64,000 nucleotides of DNA, taken from JASHVB01 sp035535035 (lineage in GTDB: Bacteria > Pseudomonadota > Alphaproteobacteria > Acetobacterales > Acetobacteraceae). A program made the translations under genes and the position numbers. Location: assembly GCA_035535035.1 (NCBI GenBank), contig DATLQW010000145.1, positions 1 through 64,000 on the forward strand, read 5' to 3'. Below the pieces are notes generated by a model that ran no database searches, was not told where the DNA came from, and was given only the letters and a program-made list of their open reading frames with translations. Positions 35,733-44,194 of this stretch are shown piece after piece; position 1 is the first letter of the stretch, and every line of letters begins with the position of its first letter.

Positions 35733-37217
35733 ATGTTGGTCCTTGATATCGAGTGGCTGCTCGGCGTGTGTTTTGCGGCACGTGCACCGTCCGATGCCGC
35801 ACCCGACTGGCCGCCACAGCCCGATCGCGTCTTTTCGGCGCTGATCGCCTCCTGGGGTGCGCGCGGTGAACGGCAGGAGGAGCGCGCTGCGCTGGAGTGG
35901 CTGGAGACTCAGCCGGCGCCCGGCATTGCGGCGGTTCCGCACACAAGACGGGCAACTGCCACGACGTTTGTGCCGCCCAACGACGCGGCGATTACGGACA
36001 TCCGTATCCTGCCGGACCGCCGACGGCGCCAGCCGCGTCAATTCCCCGCTGCAACGCTGCACGGTGGCTCGGGTGAGCCACACCTTCGGATTACATGGCA
36101 ATCGGACCCGTCGCCCAACCGGCTGGCGGCGCTGCGCGCGCTGGCGCAGGACACGTCCTATGTCGGCCATTCCAACTCGCTGGTACGCTGCACCTTCTCC
36201 GAACAGGAGCCGGAACACAAGGCGGATCTCCTGCCGGCTGGAACAACTGCCGCGCCATATCCCGGACGGCTGCGCGAATTGGCGGCACTCTATGCGCGCC
36301 ACATCGCGACGGCAGATGCAAATGCACGGCCGCATCCGGCATTGCTGCCCGATGCGAAGCCAGTTGAAACAGCGTCCGCACCCGGCAGTGTGTTCGGCAA
36401 GCGTTGGGTCGTGCTGCGGTTCGTCGACGGCGATTGCCCCGACCTGCGCGCCGCCGCCGTGGTCGGCCGCAGAATGCGTGAGGCACTGATGTCGGTCTGG
36501 CCCGACGCGATCCCCGAATGGTTGAGCGGCCACGCCCCCGACCGCTCGCCGACCCGGGAGCCGCATCTCGCGGTGATTCCGCTCAGCGATGTGGGGTTCG
36601 CCCATTCGGACACCGCACGGCAATCCTGGCACGGCATGGCGCTCGTGCTGCCGCGCAAGATCGAAGCGATGTGGACAGGGACCGATACCCCGGAGGTGTA
36701 CGCCAACCGCCAGACGCTGGAATCGGCGTTGTCTCCCGAGCAAACCGACGGTGTGTTGGTATTGCTCCTCGGAAGACTCGGCAAATGTCACCTTCGCGTG
36801 GTCGCAGCACCCGAGAGCAGCGGGCTTAGCAGCCTGCGTCCCTCACGATACCTGCAAGAGAGCAGGCTTTGGTCCACCGTGACCCCCGTCGCCCTAGACC
36901 GTCACCCCAAGAGCGATCAGCCGCGGGAGGAGACCGCCGCAATCATTCGGGAGAGCTGCACGCGCATCGGCCTTCCTCCGCCCGAGGTTGTGCACGTGCA
37001 TAAGCACGCCGCGATCGCCGGCGCGCCCTCGGCGTGGCCGCCCGGCGGGGCACCGCATTGGACGGGCTGGGCGCGGCCGGGGCCGCTCGCGGATCGGCCG
37101 CTCACCCATGCGACGTTACGCTTCAAGGATAAAGTAGCCGGTCCGGTCATCCTGGGCTCCGGACGGTTTTTCGGACTTGGGCTGTGCCTGCCGGTCGCGG
37201 AGCGCGCAGGATCATGA
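35733..37217 (+). CDS. csb2: Type I-G CRISPR-associated protein Csb2 (Cas5-Cas6 fusion)
   Basis: 494 residues. Csb2/GSU0054 proteins combine a Cas5-like half, which caps the 5' handle, with a Cas6-like half, which processes pre-crRNA. The N-terminus MLVLDIEWLLGVCFAARAPS and WPPQPDRVFSALIASWGARG fit the Csb2 RAMP start, and TRRATATTFVPPNDAAI the following loop. A late segment, GRFFGLGLCLPV, is the glycine-rich loop typical of the Cas6-like C-terminus. His residues that could serve in cleavage lie in the last third (VVHVHKHAAIAG). It abuts csb1 and overlaps cas3 by four bases (ATGA). Confidence 0.92.
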   Translation: MLVLDIEWLLGVCFAARAPSDAAPDWPPQPDRVFSALIASWGARGERQEERAALEWLETQPAPGIAAVPHTRRATATTFVPPNDAAITDIRILPDRRRRQPRQFPAATLHGGSGEPHLRITWQSDPSPNRLAALRALAQDTSYVGHSNSLVRCTFSEQEPEHKADLLPAGTTAAPYPGRLRELAALYARHIATADANARPHPALLPDAKPVETASAPGSVFGKRWVVLRFVDGDCPDLRAAAVVGRRMREALMSVWPDAIPEWLSGHAPDRSPTREPHLAVIPLSDVGFAHSDTARQSWHGMALVLPRKIEAMWTGTDTPEVYANRQTLESALSPEQTDGVLVLLLGRLGKCHLRVVAAPESSGLSSLRPSRYLQESRLWSTVTPVALDRHPKSDQPREETAAIIRESCTRIGLPPPEVVHVHKHAAIAGAPSAWPPGGAPHWTGWARPGPLADRPLTHATLRFKDKVAGPVILGSGRFFGLGLCLPVAERAGS

Positions 37218-40200
37218 CCTTGCACCTGGACGATTTTGGCGCGGTCTTCGGCGCAATCCATTCCCCGCCGCCTGCCGCCGCCGATGGCGCAGACGGTGAT
37301 GCGGTGCGACCCCCCGTGTCCCCGTTCACATGGCAGAGGCGGTTGCTGCGCAGGGTCGTCGAGAAGGGTTGGCCGGATATCATCGACGCACCAACCGGCG
37401 CCGGCAAGACCGCGGTGCTCGACATTGCGCTGTTCCATCTGGCGCTGGCGGCAAGCGGCGCGCAGTGCTCGCCCGCGCCACGCCGGATTGTGTTTGCCGT
37501 GGACCGGCGAGTCATCGCCGATCAGGCGTTCAACCGCGCGTGCAAGCTGAGCGACGCGCTGGCCAACCCGATGGACCATCGGGTGAAAGCGATGGCTGAG
37601 GCGCTGAAAGCCACGGCAGGTGGCGATGCGCCCCTGCACGTCGAGGTGCTGCGTGGCGGCATGCCGCGGGAAGACGAGTGGGCGCGCAGCCCGATCCAAC
37701 CCACCATCCTGTGCACCACGGTCGATCAGCTTGGCTCCCGGCTGCTGTTTCGCGGCTTTGGCGTGTCGCCGAGCATGGCGCCGATCCATGCCGGTCTGTT
37801 GGGCGAGGATGCGCTGCTGCTACTGGACGAGGCACATCTGTCGAAGCCGTTTCAACAAACCCTGAATCGAGTGAAGCACTGGCGAGAGCAGCGTCCGCGA
37901 AACGAACTCGCGCGGCCCTGGGCTTTCTGCACCCTGACGGCGACGCCGCGCCGCGCCGAGGGCTGCGTCTTCCGTCTGTCGGATGCGGAGAAGGCCGAAG
38001 AACCAGTCAAGAGGCGTCTCACCGCCGCGAAAACAGCCGGACTGGAGCCGTGCAAGGAGCCAGCAGGTTCGTCCGGGCACGTCGAGGCGTTCGTTGCGGC
38101 GGCGCAGCAGCTTATGCGGCAGTGTGCGAGTGCGGCGCCGAGCGTTGCCATCATCGTCAATCGTGTCGCGCTCGCCCGGTCGGTGTTAAAGGCGCTGCAA
38201 AATCTATGGCCGCCGCTGCAAGATGAGGCGCAGACAGACTGCGCTATCCTGCTGACTGGACGCGTTCGGCCGGTGGAGCGCGAGTCCCTGCTGCACGATC
38301 ATGAGCGGCGGCTTACGTCGCAAGGCGGCGATACCGAGACGCAGGCTGCGGCGGAACCGCCGACCGGGCGGCTGTTCGTGGTGGCGACGCAGTGTATCGA
38401 AGCCGGCGCCGATTTCGACTTTGACGCGATGGTGACTCAGATCGCGCCGCTGGACGCGCTGCGCCAGCGTTTCGGCCGACTCAACCGGCTAGGACTGCGG
38501 GATCACGGACCGGCGATCATCATCGCCGCGCGAGACGAGATCGCGCGCGGCAATGACGACGCGTTGTACCGGGGCACGTTGAAGGAGACCTGGGATTGGC
38601 TGTCGGCGCATGCCGCCGCCGCGCCGGCGCGTGGCAGGCCGTCGATCGAGATCAACCCGCAGGCCTTCGAAACGCTGGTGAATGCCGATCTGGTCGCTGC
38701 ATCGCGCTGCGTCGTTGAAGCCAAGGACGCCCCGGTGCTGCGCGCGGCTGACGTGGCATTGCTCGGGATGACCAATCCCAGGCCGCAGCCCGATCCCTAT
38801 CTGCCGCTTTTCCTGCATGGCGAACTCACCATCGACACCGACGTGTCGATCGTCTGGCGCGCCGACTGCGAGATCATCGCATCGTTGCCCGAAGGTTTGT
38901 CGCGGACGACGATTGCGGAGACGGCGGCGGGGATTGTGGCCTGCCAGCCGCCCGTCCCTGGTGAGGCGCTGCGTGTTCCGGTCTGGGCCGCGCGCACGTG
39001 GCTGATTGAATCGAGCGACGGTGCAGCCGACGTCAGTGACGCCGAAACCGAACGCGATCCCTCCCACGATTGGACGACCGGTGGCCGATGGGCGCTGCGC
39101 TGGCGTGGTCCTGATGACAAGGAGCCGGAACTGGTACGCGCCGCCGAGCTGCGGCCCGGGGATGTGATCATCGTGCCGTCGAGCTATGGCGGGTGCGATC
39201 GGTTCGGCTGGGCGCCTGGCAGTGAAGCGCCGGTGGTCGATATCGCCGATGCAGCGGCGAAGCGATACGCGTCGAGGCGCTTCTCGCTACGGCTGCATCC
39301 AGCGTTGTGGAAGGGGCCGGACTGCATCGCCTGGAAAGATGCCTGGCCGCAACTGCAGGAAGCCGCGGCAGCGGACAATGCCAATGGGCTGATCACTGCG
39401 TTGCGTGAGATGATGGAGAATCAGGAGGCCGTTCCGCGGCACGTGCACCGTGCGGTAGAGGCATTGGTGCAGTCCCACGACACGTCGCCTGCTCGAAAGC
39501 GCCGCGTCGAGCTCCCCTACGACGCGAACCAGGATGGCCAGCTCCCGTCCGGCGCGGTGCTGATTGCGCCGTATGGCATCGGCGCACGCGATCGGCGCCG
39601 AAAGCCCGCCTCTCCCAGCACCGAGGACGATCAGGCCGGCTGCTTTGCCGATGGATCGGTATCGCTCGCACGGCATACAAGCGACGTGGTGAAGCAGGCC
39701 GATGCTTTCGCAGCCGGGCTTCGCCTGGTGGACAGGCTGAAAAAGACAATCGCCTTCGCCGCGCAGCAGCATGACGCCGGCAAGGCGGACGACCGCTTTC
39801 AGGATTGGCTGCGGGGACCGGATACGCCGCGGGGTGAATTACTGGCTAAGAGTGGCCGATCGCGTGGCCGTGCCGCTGAACAGGCCGCGCGTGCCGCTGC
39901 CGGGGTGCCTGCGGAATGGCGGCATGAAGCGCTGTCGGTGCGCATTGCCAGACAGCACCTCGGTGCGGCGGGCGCGGACATCGACCCGGCGCTGGCGCTG
40001 TATCTCATAGGCACGCATCACGGGCATGGGCGGCCCTTCTTCCGGCATCGTGATCCGTGGGACGCGCATGCCCGGCGGCTGGCGGGCGTGACGCTCGCCG
40101 CCGGGCCCGGCCCGGAGCGGTTGGATTTCGAGTGGGAAGGCCGCGATTGGGCCGAACTGTTCGCCGGGCTGCAAGCTGAATACGGGCCATGGGGTCTCGC

Positions 40201-40258
40201 GTTCCTGGAGGCCGTGCTGCGCCTGGCCGATCACCGCGCGTCGGAGAGCGAGGCATGA
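37214..40258 (+). CDS. cas3: Type I-G Cas3 helicase-nuclease, helicase-HD order
   Basis: 1014 residues. Walker A APTGAGKTAVL near residue 60, DEAH box LLLLDEAHLSKPF near 203, motif III TLTATPRR near 238, and helicase C-terminal motifs VVATQCIEAGADFDFDAMVT and LRQRFGRLNRLG. The HD nuclease comes last: FAAQQHDAGKADDRFQDWL near residue 850, then HEALSVRIARQHLG and LIGTHHGHGRPFFRHRDP. Most type I Cas3 proteins have HD first, so the reversed order is diagnostic of I-G. It unwinds and degrades DNA bound by Cascade. It overlaps both csb2 and the next gene by four bases, so the four genes are tightly coupled. Confidence 0.94.
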   Translation: MTLHLDDFGAVFGAIHSPPPAAADGADGDAVRPPVSPFTWQRRLLRRVVEKGWPDIIDAPTGAGKTAVLDIALFHLALAASGAQCSPAPRRIVFAVDRRVIADQAFNRACKLSDALANPMDHRVKAMAEALKATAGGDAPLHVEVLRGGMPREDEWARSPIQPTILCTTVDQLGSRLLFRGFGVSPSMAPIHAGLLGEDALLLLDEAHLSKPFQQTLNRVKHWREQRPRNELARPWAFCTLTATPRRAEGCVFRLSDAEKAEEPVKRRLTAAKTAGLEPCKEPAGSSGHVEAFVAAAQQLMRQCASAAPSVAIIVNRVALARSVLKALQNLWPPLQDEAQTDCAILLTGRVRPVERESLLHDHERRLTSQGGDTETQAAAEPPTGRLFVVATQCIEAGADFDFDAMVTQIAPLDALRQRFGRLNRLGLRDHGPAIIIAARDEIARGNDDALYRGTLKETWDWLSAHAAAAPARGRPSIEINPQAFETLVNADLVAASRCVVEAKDAPVLRAADVALLGMTNPRPQPDPYLPLFLHGELTIDTDVSIVWRADCEIIASLPEGLSRTTIAETAAGIVACQPPVPGEALRVPVWAARTWLIESSDGAADVSDAETERDPSHDWTTGGRWALRWRGPDDKEPELVRAAELRPGDVIIVPSSYGGCDRFGWAPGSEAPVVDIADAAAKRYASRRFSLRLHPALWKGPDCIAWKDAWPQLQEAAAADNANGLITALREMMENQEAVPRHVHRAVEALVQSHDTSPARKRRVELPYDANQDGQLPSGAVLIAPYGIGARDRRRKPASPSTEDDQAGCFADGSVSLARHTSDVVKQADAFAAGLRLVDRLKKTIAFAAQQHDAGKADDRFQDWLRGPDTPRGELLAKSGRSRGRAAEQAARAAAGVPAEWRHEALSVRIARQHLGAAGADIDPALALYLIGTHHGHGRPFFRHRDPWDAHARRLAGVTLAAGPGPERLDFEWEGRDWAELFAGLQAEYGPWGLAFLEAVLRLADHRASESEA

Positions 40259-41211
40259 GTGATACGACAAAGCACCGCCTCGCCGGCCTGGAGCCGGACA
40301 ATCTGCTGGCGTTTCTGGCGCTGCTCGGCGCGTTGCGCGCGCTTGATACCGCGCGGCCGGAATGGCGGGCGCGGGCGTATTGGGATGTGGGCACGCCGCC
40401 GTTGCGGCCGGTGCTGACGCTCGCCGTTCCGCAGACCGGGGACGCTGTCGCAACCGCAGCAGCGGAGGGTGCCGCCACGCTGGCCCGTTCGCATCGGTTC
40501 GAACGCAACGATCTCAACTATCCGCGGCCCGAGGCACGTGATCTGCTCACCGAGGAGCAGGGCGAGCAGAGATCGGAACTGCTGGACGCACTGATGAGCG
40601 ACGGTGCGACGCGCGAGGACGAATCGATCTGGCCTACGCCGCTGTGCTTCCTGTTCGGCCAGGGGCATCAGCACTTCCTGGCCCGGTTGGTCGACATTCC
40701 AGCGGGACGCCTGCCGGCGAAGCTGGCCAAGACGCGCCGGCCGCCCGACCTCAACGCGCCAGACTTCATTGCCCGCACGCTGTTCGCACCGTGGACTCGC
40801 AACGATCCGACCGACGGGCTGCGGTGGGACCCGGCGGAGGACCGGCGCTATGCGCTGCGGGCCGACGATCCCTCCGGCGATCCGGCCGGCATGCAGCACG
40901 GCGCCAACCGTCTGGCCGCCGTCGGGCTGCCGGTGCTGTCCGGGGCCGTCGTGCGCCGGCGTGGCGAGACGCGGTTCCTGAACGTCGCGACCAGTTACGG
41001 CGGGGAGGGCGGTATCCGGATCACCTGGCCGATCTGGACGGTGCCGGCACGTCTGCACGGCATCCGCTCGCTGCTCGCGCATCCGGCGCTGGCGGGTGAC
41101 GCGAAGGAGATCGGCAAGCTGGCGGCGCAGGGTGTGGCGTTCGCCTTCCGCGCCCAACGGATATCGGTGGGGAAGTTCTTCAATGTCACCCTGGCGCAGC
41201 GGGTCGGGTGA
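40255..41211 (+). CDS. Type I-G Cas8-like / 'Cas3-extension' family protein
   Basis: 318 residues starting MSDTTKHRLAGLEPDNLLAF. The opening (HRLAGLEPDNLLAFLALLGALRAL) recalls the first segment of Csx17/Cas8-type subunits, and the position after cas3 matches the GSU0052-like gene of type I-G loci, sometimes annotated as a Cas3-extension family. It is much shorter than the Csx17 large subunits of other I-G systems. Its job could be PAM recognition within Cascade or recruitment of Cas3; which one is not shown by the sequence. It overlaps the cas3 stop by four bases and is the last gene of the first cas block. Confidence 0.75.
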   Translation: MSDTTKHRLAGLEPDNLLAFLALLGALRALDTARPEWRARAYWDVGTPPLRPVLTLAVPQTGDAVATAAAEGAATLARSHRFERNDLNYPRPEARDLLTEEQGEQRSELLDALMSDGATREDESIWPTPLCFLFGQGHQHFLARLVDIPAGRLPAKLAKTRRPPDLNAPDFIARTLFAPWTRNDPTDGLRWDPAEDRRYALRADDPSGDPAGMQHGANRLAAVGLPVLSGAVVRRRGETRFLNVATSYGGEGGIRITWPIWTVPARLHGIRSLLAHPALAGDAKEIGKLAAQGVAFAFRAQRISVGKFFNVTLAQRVG

Positions 41212-41256
41212 AACGCGGGCGATGGTGCGGCCAGTGTCGCACCATCGCCTAGTGGA

Positions 41257-41553
41257 TCAAATCAGCGAGAGTTGCTCTGCCTCAGGGAAGCGCCGACCAC
41301 TCAGTACCTCAGCGATGCGGCCCGGATTCACCCGAAAAGCGGCAGCTATACTGTGGATGGCCTCGCCCAGTCTGCGTCGTTTCCATACTTCTATGGCGTC
41401 CGGTAGCGTAAGCGGAGGAGACATCGGCGCCGAACGAGGGGCCTTTGGCCGCGATTGCGACCTCCCCTTGCGGCCTGGGCCGGCGGGTTCGGAATCGCGC
41501 AGCGTTGAGGTTGGTGCTGAGGGTGGGTTTTCTTTACGTGGTGATAAGGACAT
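41257..41553 (-). CDS. Small basic protein with a C-terminal HTH-like segment, antisense within the cas locus
   Basis: 98 residues from the ATG at 41553, which has GGAGAGG about 6 nt ahead. The N-terminal 50 residues are Ser/Pro/Arg-rich and probably disordered (SLSPRKENPPSAPTSTLRDS). The C-terminal part, LPDAIEVWKRRRLGEAIHSI then AAAFRVNPGRIAEVLSGRRF, looks like a helix-turn-helix resembling those in resolvases or small alphaproteobacterial DNA-binding proteins. It lies between the 318-aa cas gene and cas4-cas1, on the opposite strand, in DNA that becomes AT-rich just upstream. Function unknown: a regulator of the adaptation genes, or a passenger. Confidence 0.6.
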   Translation of the reverse strand: MSLSPRKENPPSAPTSTLRDSEPAGPGRKGRSQSRPKAPRSAPMSPPLTLPDAIEVWKRRRLGEAIHSIAAAFRVNPGRIAEVLSGRRFPEAEQLSLI

Positions 41554-41934
41554 AGGAAGCCTCTCCATTAGAAAGGCAGCTTGCCAAACACGCAAAAACC
41601 ACTACTTTATCAATGTAGTCGTAAAGGTCCGCGCAACCAAAGCTGCCGTGATCTGGCTTCGAAGGGCCGCACCTGCCAGTGCGGCCCTTCTCGTCTGGCG
41701 TGCTTTTGATGGTGTAGGCAGACCGGTTTGTCAAGAGAAATTCGGTTGGCGTGGTCTTCCCACTGCCCATCTGAAGCTCATAACAGGTGACAGGTCGCTC
41801 GGGCGTCGCTACCATTGCGTTGCTGGCTGGGCGGCCACATTGAAGGTGAGCCTCGGAAGGCCAGGTAGAACAGCATTTGCTGTCTTCCGCCCGGCCAGCA
41901 CCTCCTGCGCGCGCGGCCGCATGCGGGGCGCTCG
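41554..41934. other. AT-richer intergenic segment inside the cas locus
   Basis: 380 nt upstream of both the small antisense gene and cas4-cas1. It contains a small dyad ACTAC-N9-GTAGT (41601-41619), the strong hairpin at 41661-41690 and, presumably, promoters in both directions. A 93-codon minus-strand frame runs through it (41534-41815) but its sequence passes straight through the hairpin and has no family resemblance. Confidence 0.5.
41661..41690. terminator. Strong 12-bp hairpin, terminator-like
   Basis: GAAGGGCCGCAC (41661-41672) and GTGCGGCCCTTC (41679-41690) pair perfectly around CTGCCA. On the plus strand TCGTCT follows, with TTTT only at 41705. It would separate transcription of the effector block from cas4-cas1/cas2, or act in the leader of the antisense gene. 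The lack of an immediate T-run makes the terminator reading uncertain. Confidence 0.45.
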
Positions 41935-43659
41935 ATGACAGACTCCCCCGCGCCCGGCCAACTCACCTTCGACCTCCCCGCCCCGCCCGTCACCGGCGAC
42001 ACCCCGCTCGTCCCCGCCCGCATGGTGAACGAGTTCGTGTATTGCCCGCGCCTCGCCTACTTGATGTGGACGCAGTCCGAGTGGTCCGACACCGTCGATG
42101 GCCGCCGCGTCCACGCCCGCGCCGACCGCCCCGGCCCACCGCTGCCCTCCCCCGACGCCATCGCCGCAACCGAGCCCACCCTCACCACCCGCGCCGTCAC
42201 GCTGTCCTCCGCCACGCTCGGCGTCATCGCGAAGATCGACATCGCCGAAACGGAAGACGGCGCCGTCACCCCGATCGACTACAAACGCGGCAAGCGCCCG
42301 CACATCCCGCAGGGCGCCTACGACCCCGAGCGCATCCAGGTCTGCCTGCAAGCCCTGCTGCTGGAAGAACACGGCTACCGCGTCGCCGACGCCGCCATCT
42401 GGTACGCCGAATCCCGCGAGCGCGTGCGCATCACGCTCGACGACGCCCTGCGCTCCGCCGCCCGCACCGCGGTGCACGAACTCCGCCTGCTCGTCGCGCA
42501 GGGCCGCATCCCGCCGCCGCTCACCGACAGCCCGAAATGCCCGCGCTGCGCCCTGGTGGCAATCTGCCTGCCCGACGAGGTCGCCGCGCTGCAAGGATCT
42601 TCCCTCGCGCCGCGCCCCATCGCCGTGCCCGCCGACGAGGCGCTGCCACTGGTCGTGCAATCGCAACGCGCCCGCATCAACAAGGAAGGCGAAACCCTCA
42701 AGATCACCGATGAAGAGCAAGGCGAGACGACGGTGCGGTTGATCGATGTGTCGGACGTGGTATTGTTCGGCAACGTCAACATCACCACCCCCGCGCTCAC
42801 CGCGCTGCTGGAGCGCGAGATCCCGGTGACCTTCCTCAGCTATGGCGGCTGGTTCCGCGGCATCGCGCACGGGCTCGGCCATCGCAACGTGGAGCTGCGC
42901 ACCGCGCAGTACCGGCAGAGCTTCGACAACGCGTTCTGCCTGCGCTTCGCCCGCGACCTGGTGGCGGCGAAGATCGCCAACCAGCGCACCATCCTGCGCC
43001 GCAACGGCCGCGACGACGCGGAACGCGGCCTGGCGCTCGACCGCCTGTCCGCCGCGCGCAAGGTCACCGGACGGGCCGCCTCGCTGGGCGAATTGCTCGG
43101 CTTCGAGGGCGATGCCGCCGCCGTGTACTTCCGCGCCTTCGCCAATCTGCTGTCGCCGCCGAAGCAGGCCGGCGCGGCGGAGGCGCTGGCGTTCAGGTTC
43201 GACGCACGCAACCGCCGTCCGCCGATGGATCCGGTGAACGCGATGCTGTCGCTCGGCTACGCCATGCTGGCGCGGCACCTGACCGTCGCGCTGGCCTCGG
43301 TCGGGCTGGACCCGTATCGCGGCTTCTACCATGCGCCGCGCTACGGCCGCCCGGCGCTGGCGCTGGACATGATGGAGCCGTTCCGGTCGATCATCGCCGA
43401 TTCGGTGGTGCTGTCGGTGGTCAACACCGGCGAGATCGGCGCGGGCGATTTCGTCGTGGCCACCACCGGCACCGCGCTGACCGCCACCGGTCGCCGCCGT
43501 TTCATCGAGGCGTTCGAGCGCCGCCTGTCGCAGGAAACCACCCATCCGCTGTTCGGCTACCGCCTCAGCATGCGCCGCCTGCTGCTGGTGCAAGCCCGTC
43601 TGCTGTCCCGTTTCCTGCTCGGCGAGCTGCCGGTGTTGCCCCATCACCTGCCGCGGTGA
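41935..43659 (+). CDS. cas4-cas1: Cas4-Cas1 fusion protein
   Basis: 574 residues. Residues 1-215 are Cas4: NEFVYCPRLAYLMW (first Cys), VIAKIDIAETEDGAVTPIDY then KRGKRP (RecB-type D...D-x-K) and CPRCALVAICLPDE (the other Fe-S cysteines). From about 235 a complete Cas1 follows: ALTALLEREIPVTFLSYGGW, FARDLVAAKIANQRTILRR, LLGFEGDAAAVYFRAF (metal-binding Glu), GFYHAPRYGRPALALDMMEP (His and Asp/Glu). It integrates new spacers, the Cas4 part trimming and PAM-selecting prespacers. Such fusions are characteristic of type I-G. cas2 begins 9 nt after its stop. Confidence 0.95.
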   Translation: MTDSPAPGQLTFDLPAPPVTGDTPLVPARMVNEFVYCPRLAYLMWTQSEWSDTVDGRRVHARADRPGPPLPSPDAIAATEPTLTTRAVTLSSATLGVIAKIDIAETEDGAVTPIDYKRGKRPHIPQGAYDPERIQVCLQALLLEEHGYRVADAAIWYAESRERVRITLDDALRSAARTAVHELRLLVAQGRIPPPLTDSPKCPRCALVAICLPDEVAALQGSSLAPRPIAVPADEALPLVVQSQRARINKEGETLKITDEEQGETTVRLIDVSDVVLFGNVNITTPALTALLEREIPVTFLSYGGWFRGIAHGLGHRNVELRTAQYRQSFDNAFCLRFARDLVAAKIANQRTILRRNGRDDAERGLALDRLSAARKVTGRAASLGELLGFEGDAAAVYFRAFANLLSPPKQAGAAEALAFRFDARNRRPPMDPVNAMLSLGYAMLARHLTVALASVGLDPYRGFYHAPRYGRPALALDMMEPFRSIIADSVVLSVVNTGEIGAGDFVVATTGTALTATGRRRFIEAFERRLSQETTHPLFGYRLSMRRLLLVQARLLSRFLLGELPVLPHHLPR

Positions 43660-43668
43660 GGTGACGCG

Positions 43669-43962
43669 GTGAGCGACGATCGCCTGATCATCGTGACCTA
43701 CGACATCGGCGATCCGCGGCGCGGGCGCCGGGTGTTCAAGTGCATGCACGGCTATGGCGAGTGGCTGCAGCTCTCGGTGTTCCAGTGCCGGCTGTCGCCG
43801 CGCCGCCGGGCCGAGATGGAGACGCGGCTGCGGGAGCTGGTGAAGGCGGGCGAGGACCACGTGCTGCTGATCGATGCAGGTCCCGCGGAACGGACGAAGC
43901 TGGCGGTCGCGAGCATCGGCAAGAGCTTTGCCGGCATCGAGCGTCAGGCTGTCGTGATTTAG
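43669..43962 (+). CDS. cas2: CRISPR-associated endonuclease Cas2
   Basis: 97 residues from a GTG. The ferredoxin-like fold is seen in DRLIIVTYDIGDPRRGRRVF (with the metal-binding Asp), GEWLQLSVFQCRLSPRRRAE and DHVLLIDAG. It bridges two Cas1 dimers in the integrase complex. It directly precedes the leader of the array, the usual position. The DPRRGRR arrangement after the catalytic Asp is normal for the family. Confidence 0.95.
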   Translation: MSDDRLIIVTYDIGDPRRGRRVFKCMHGYGEWLQLSVFQCRLSPRRRAEMETRLRELVKAGEDHVLLIDAGPAERTKLAVASIGKSFAGIERQAVVI

Positions 43963-44194
43963 CTGGGTCTTTGTGTTATGTCATGCCTGCGGCTCGCCGG
44001 GTGGATTCGAGAGGCTCGGTGCGGCGCCAACCCCGGCACCCGCTCGATCTCCCATAAGTGGCTGAAACTGCGGCGTTCTTTGACAATCGAATATGGCCGG
44101 CCTTCGCGGTCGGCGATGGTTCGGCGGGGGGGCCTTGGCACCGCTCGAAATTCCCGCTGGAATGCCTGCACCGACAACGGCTTGCGAGCCGGCA
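43963..44194 (+). promoter_or_regulatory. CRISPR leader
   Basis: 232 nt between cas2 and the first repeat. It has no gene-like frame of its own; frames that cross it run into the repeats. A TTGACA at 44080-44085 is followed by AATATGG but no standard -10 at proper spacing. It is taken as the leader because the repeats at the other end of the array are the degenerate ones. Confidence 0.6.

Noticed and set aside
41534..41815. 93-codon minus-strand frame upstream of the small antisense gene
   Set aside because: It overlaps the start of the better-supported small gene, runs through a perfect hairpin and resembles nothing.
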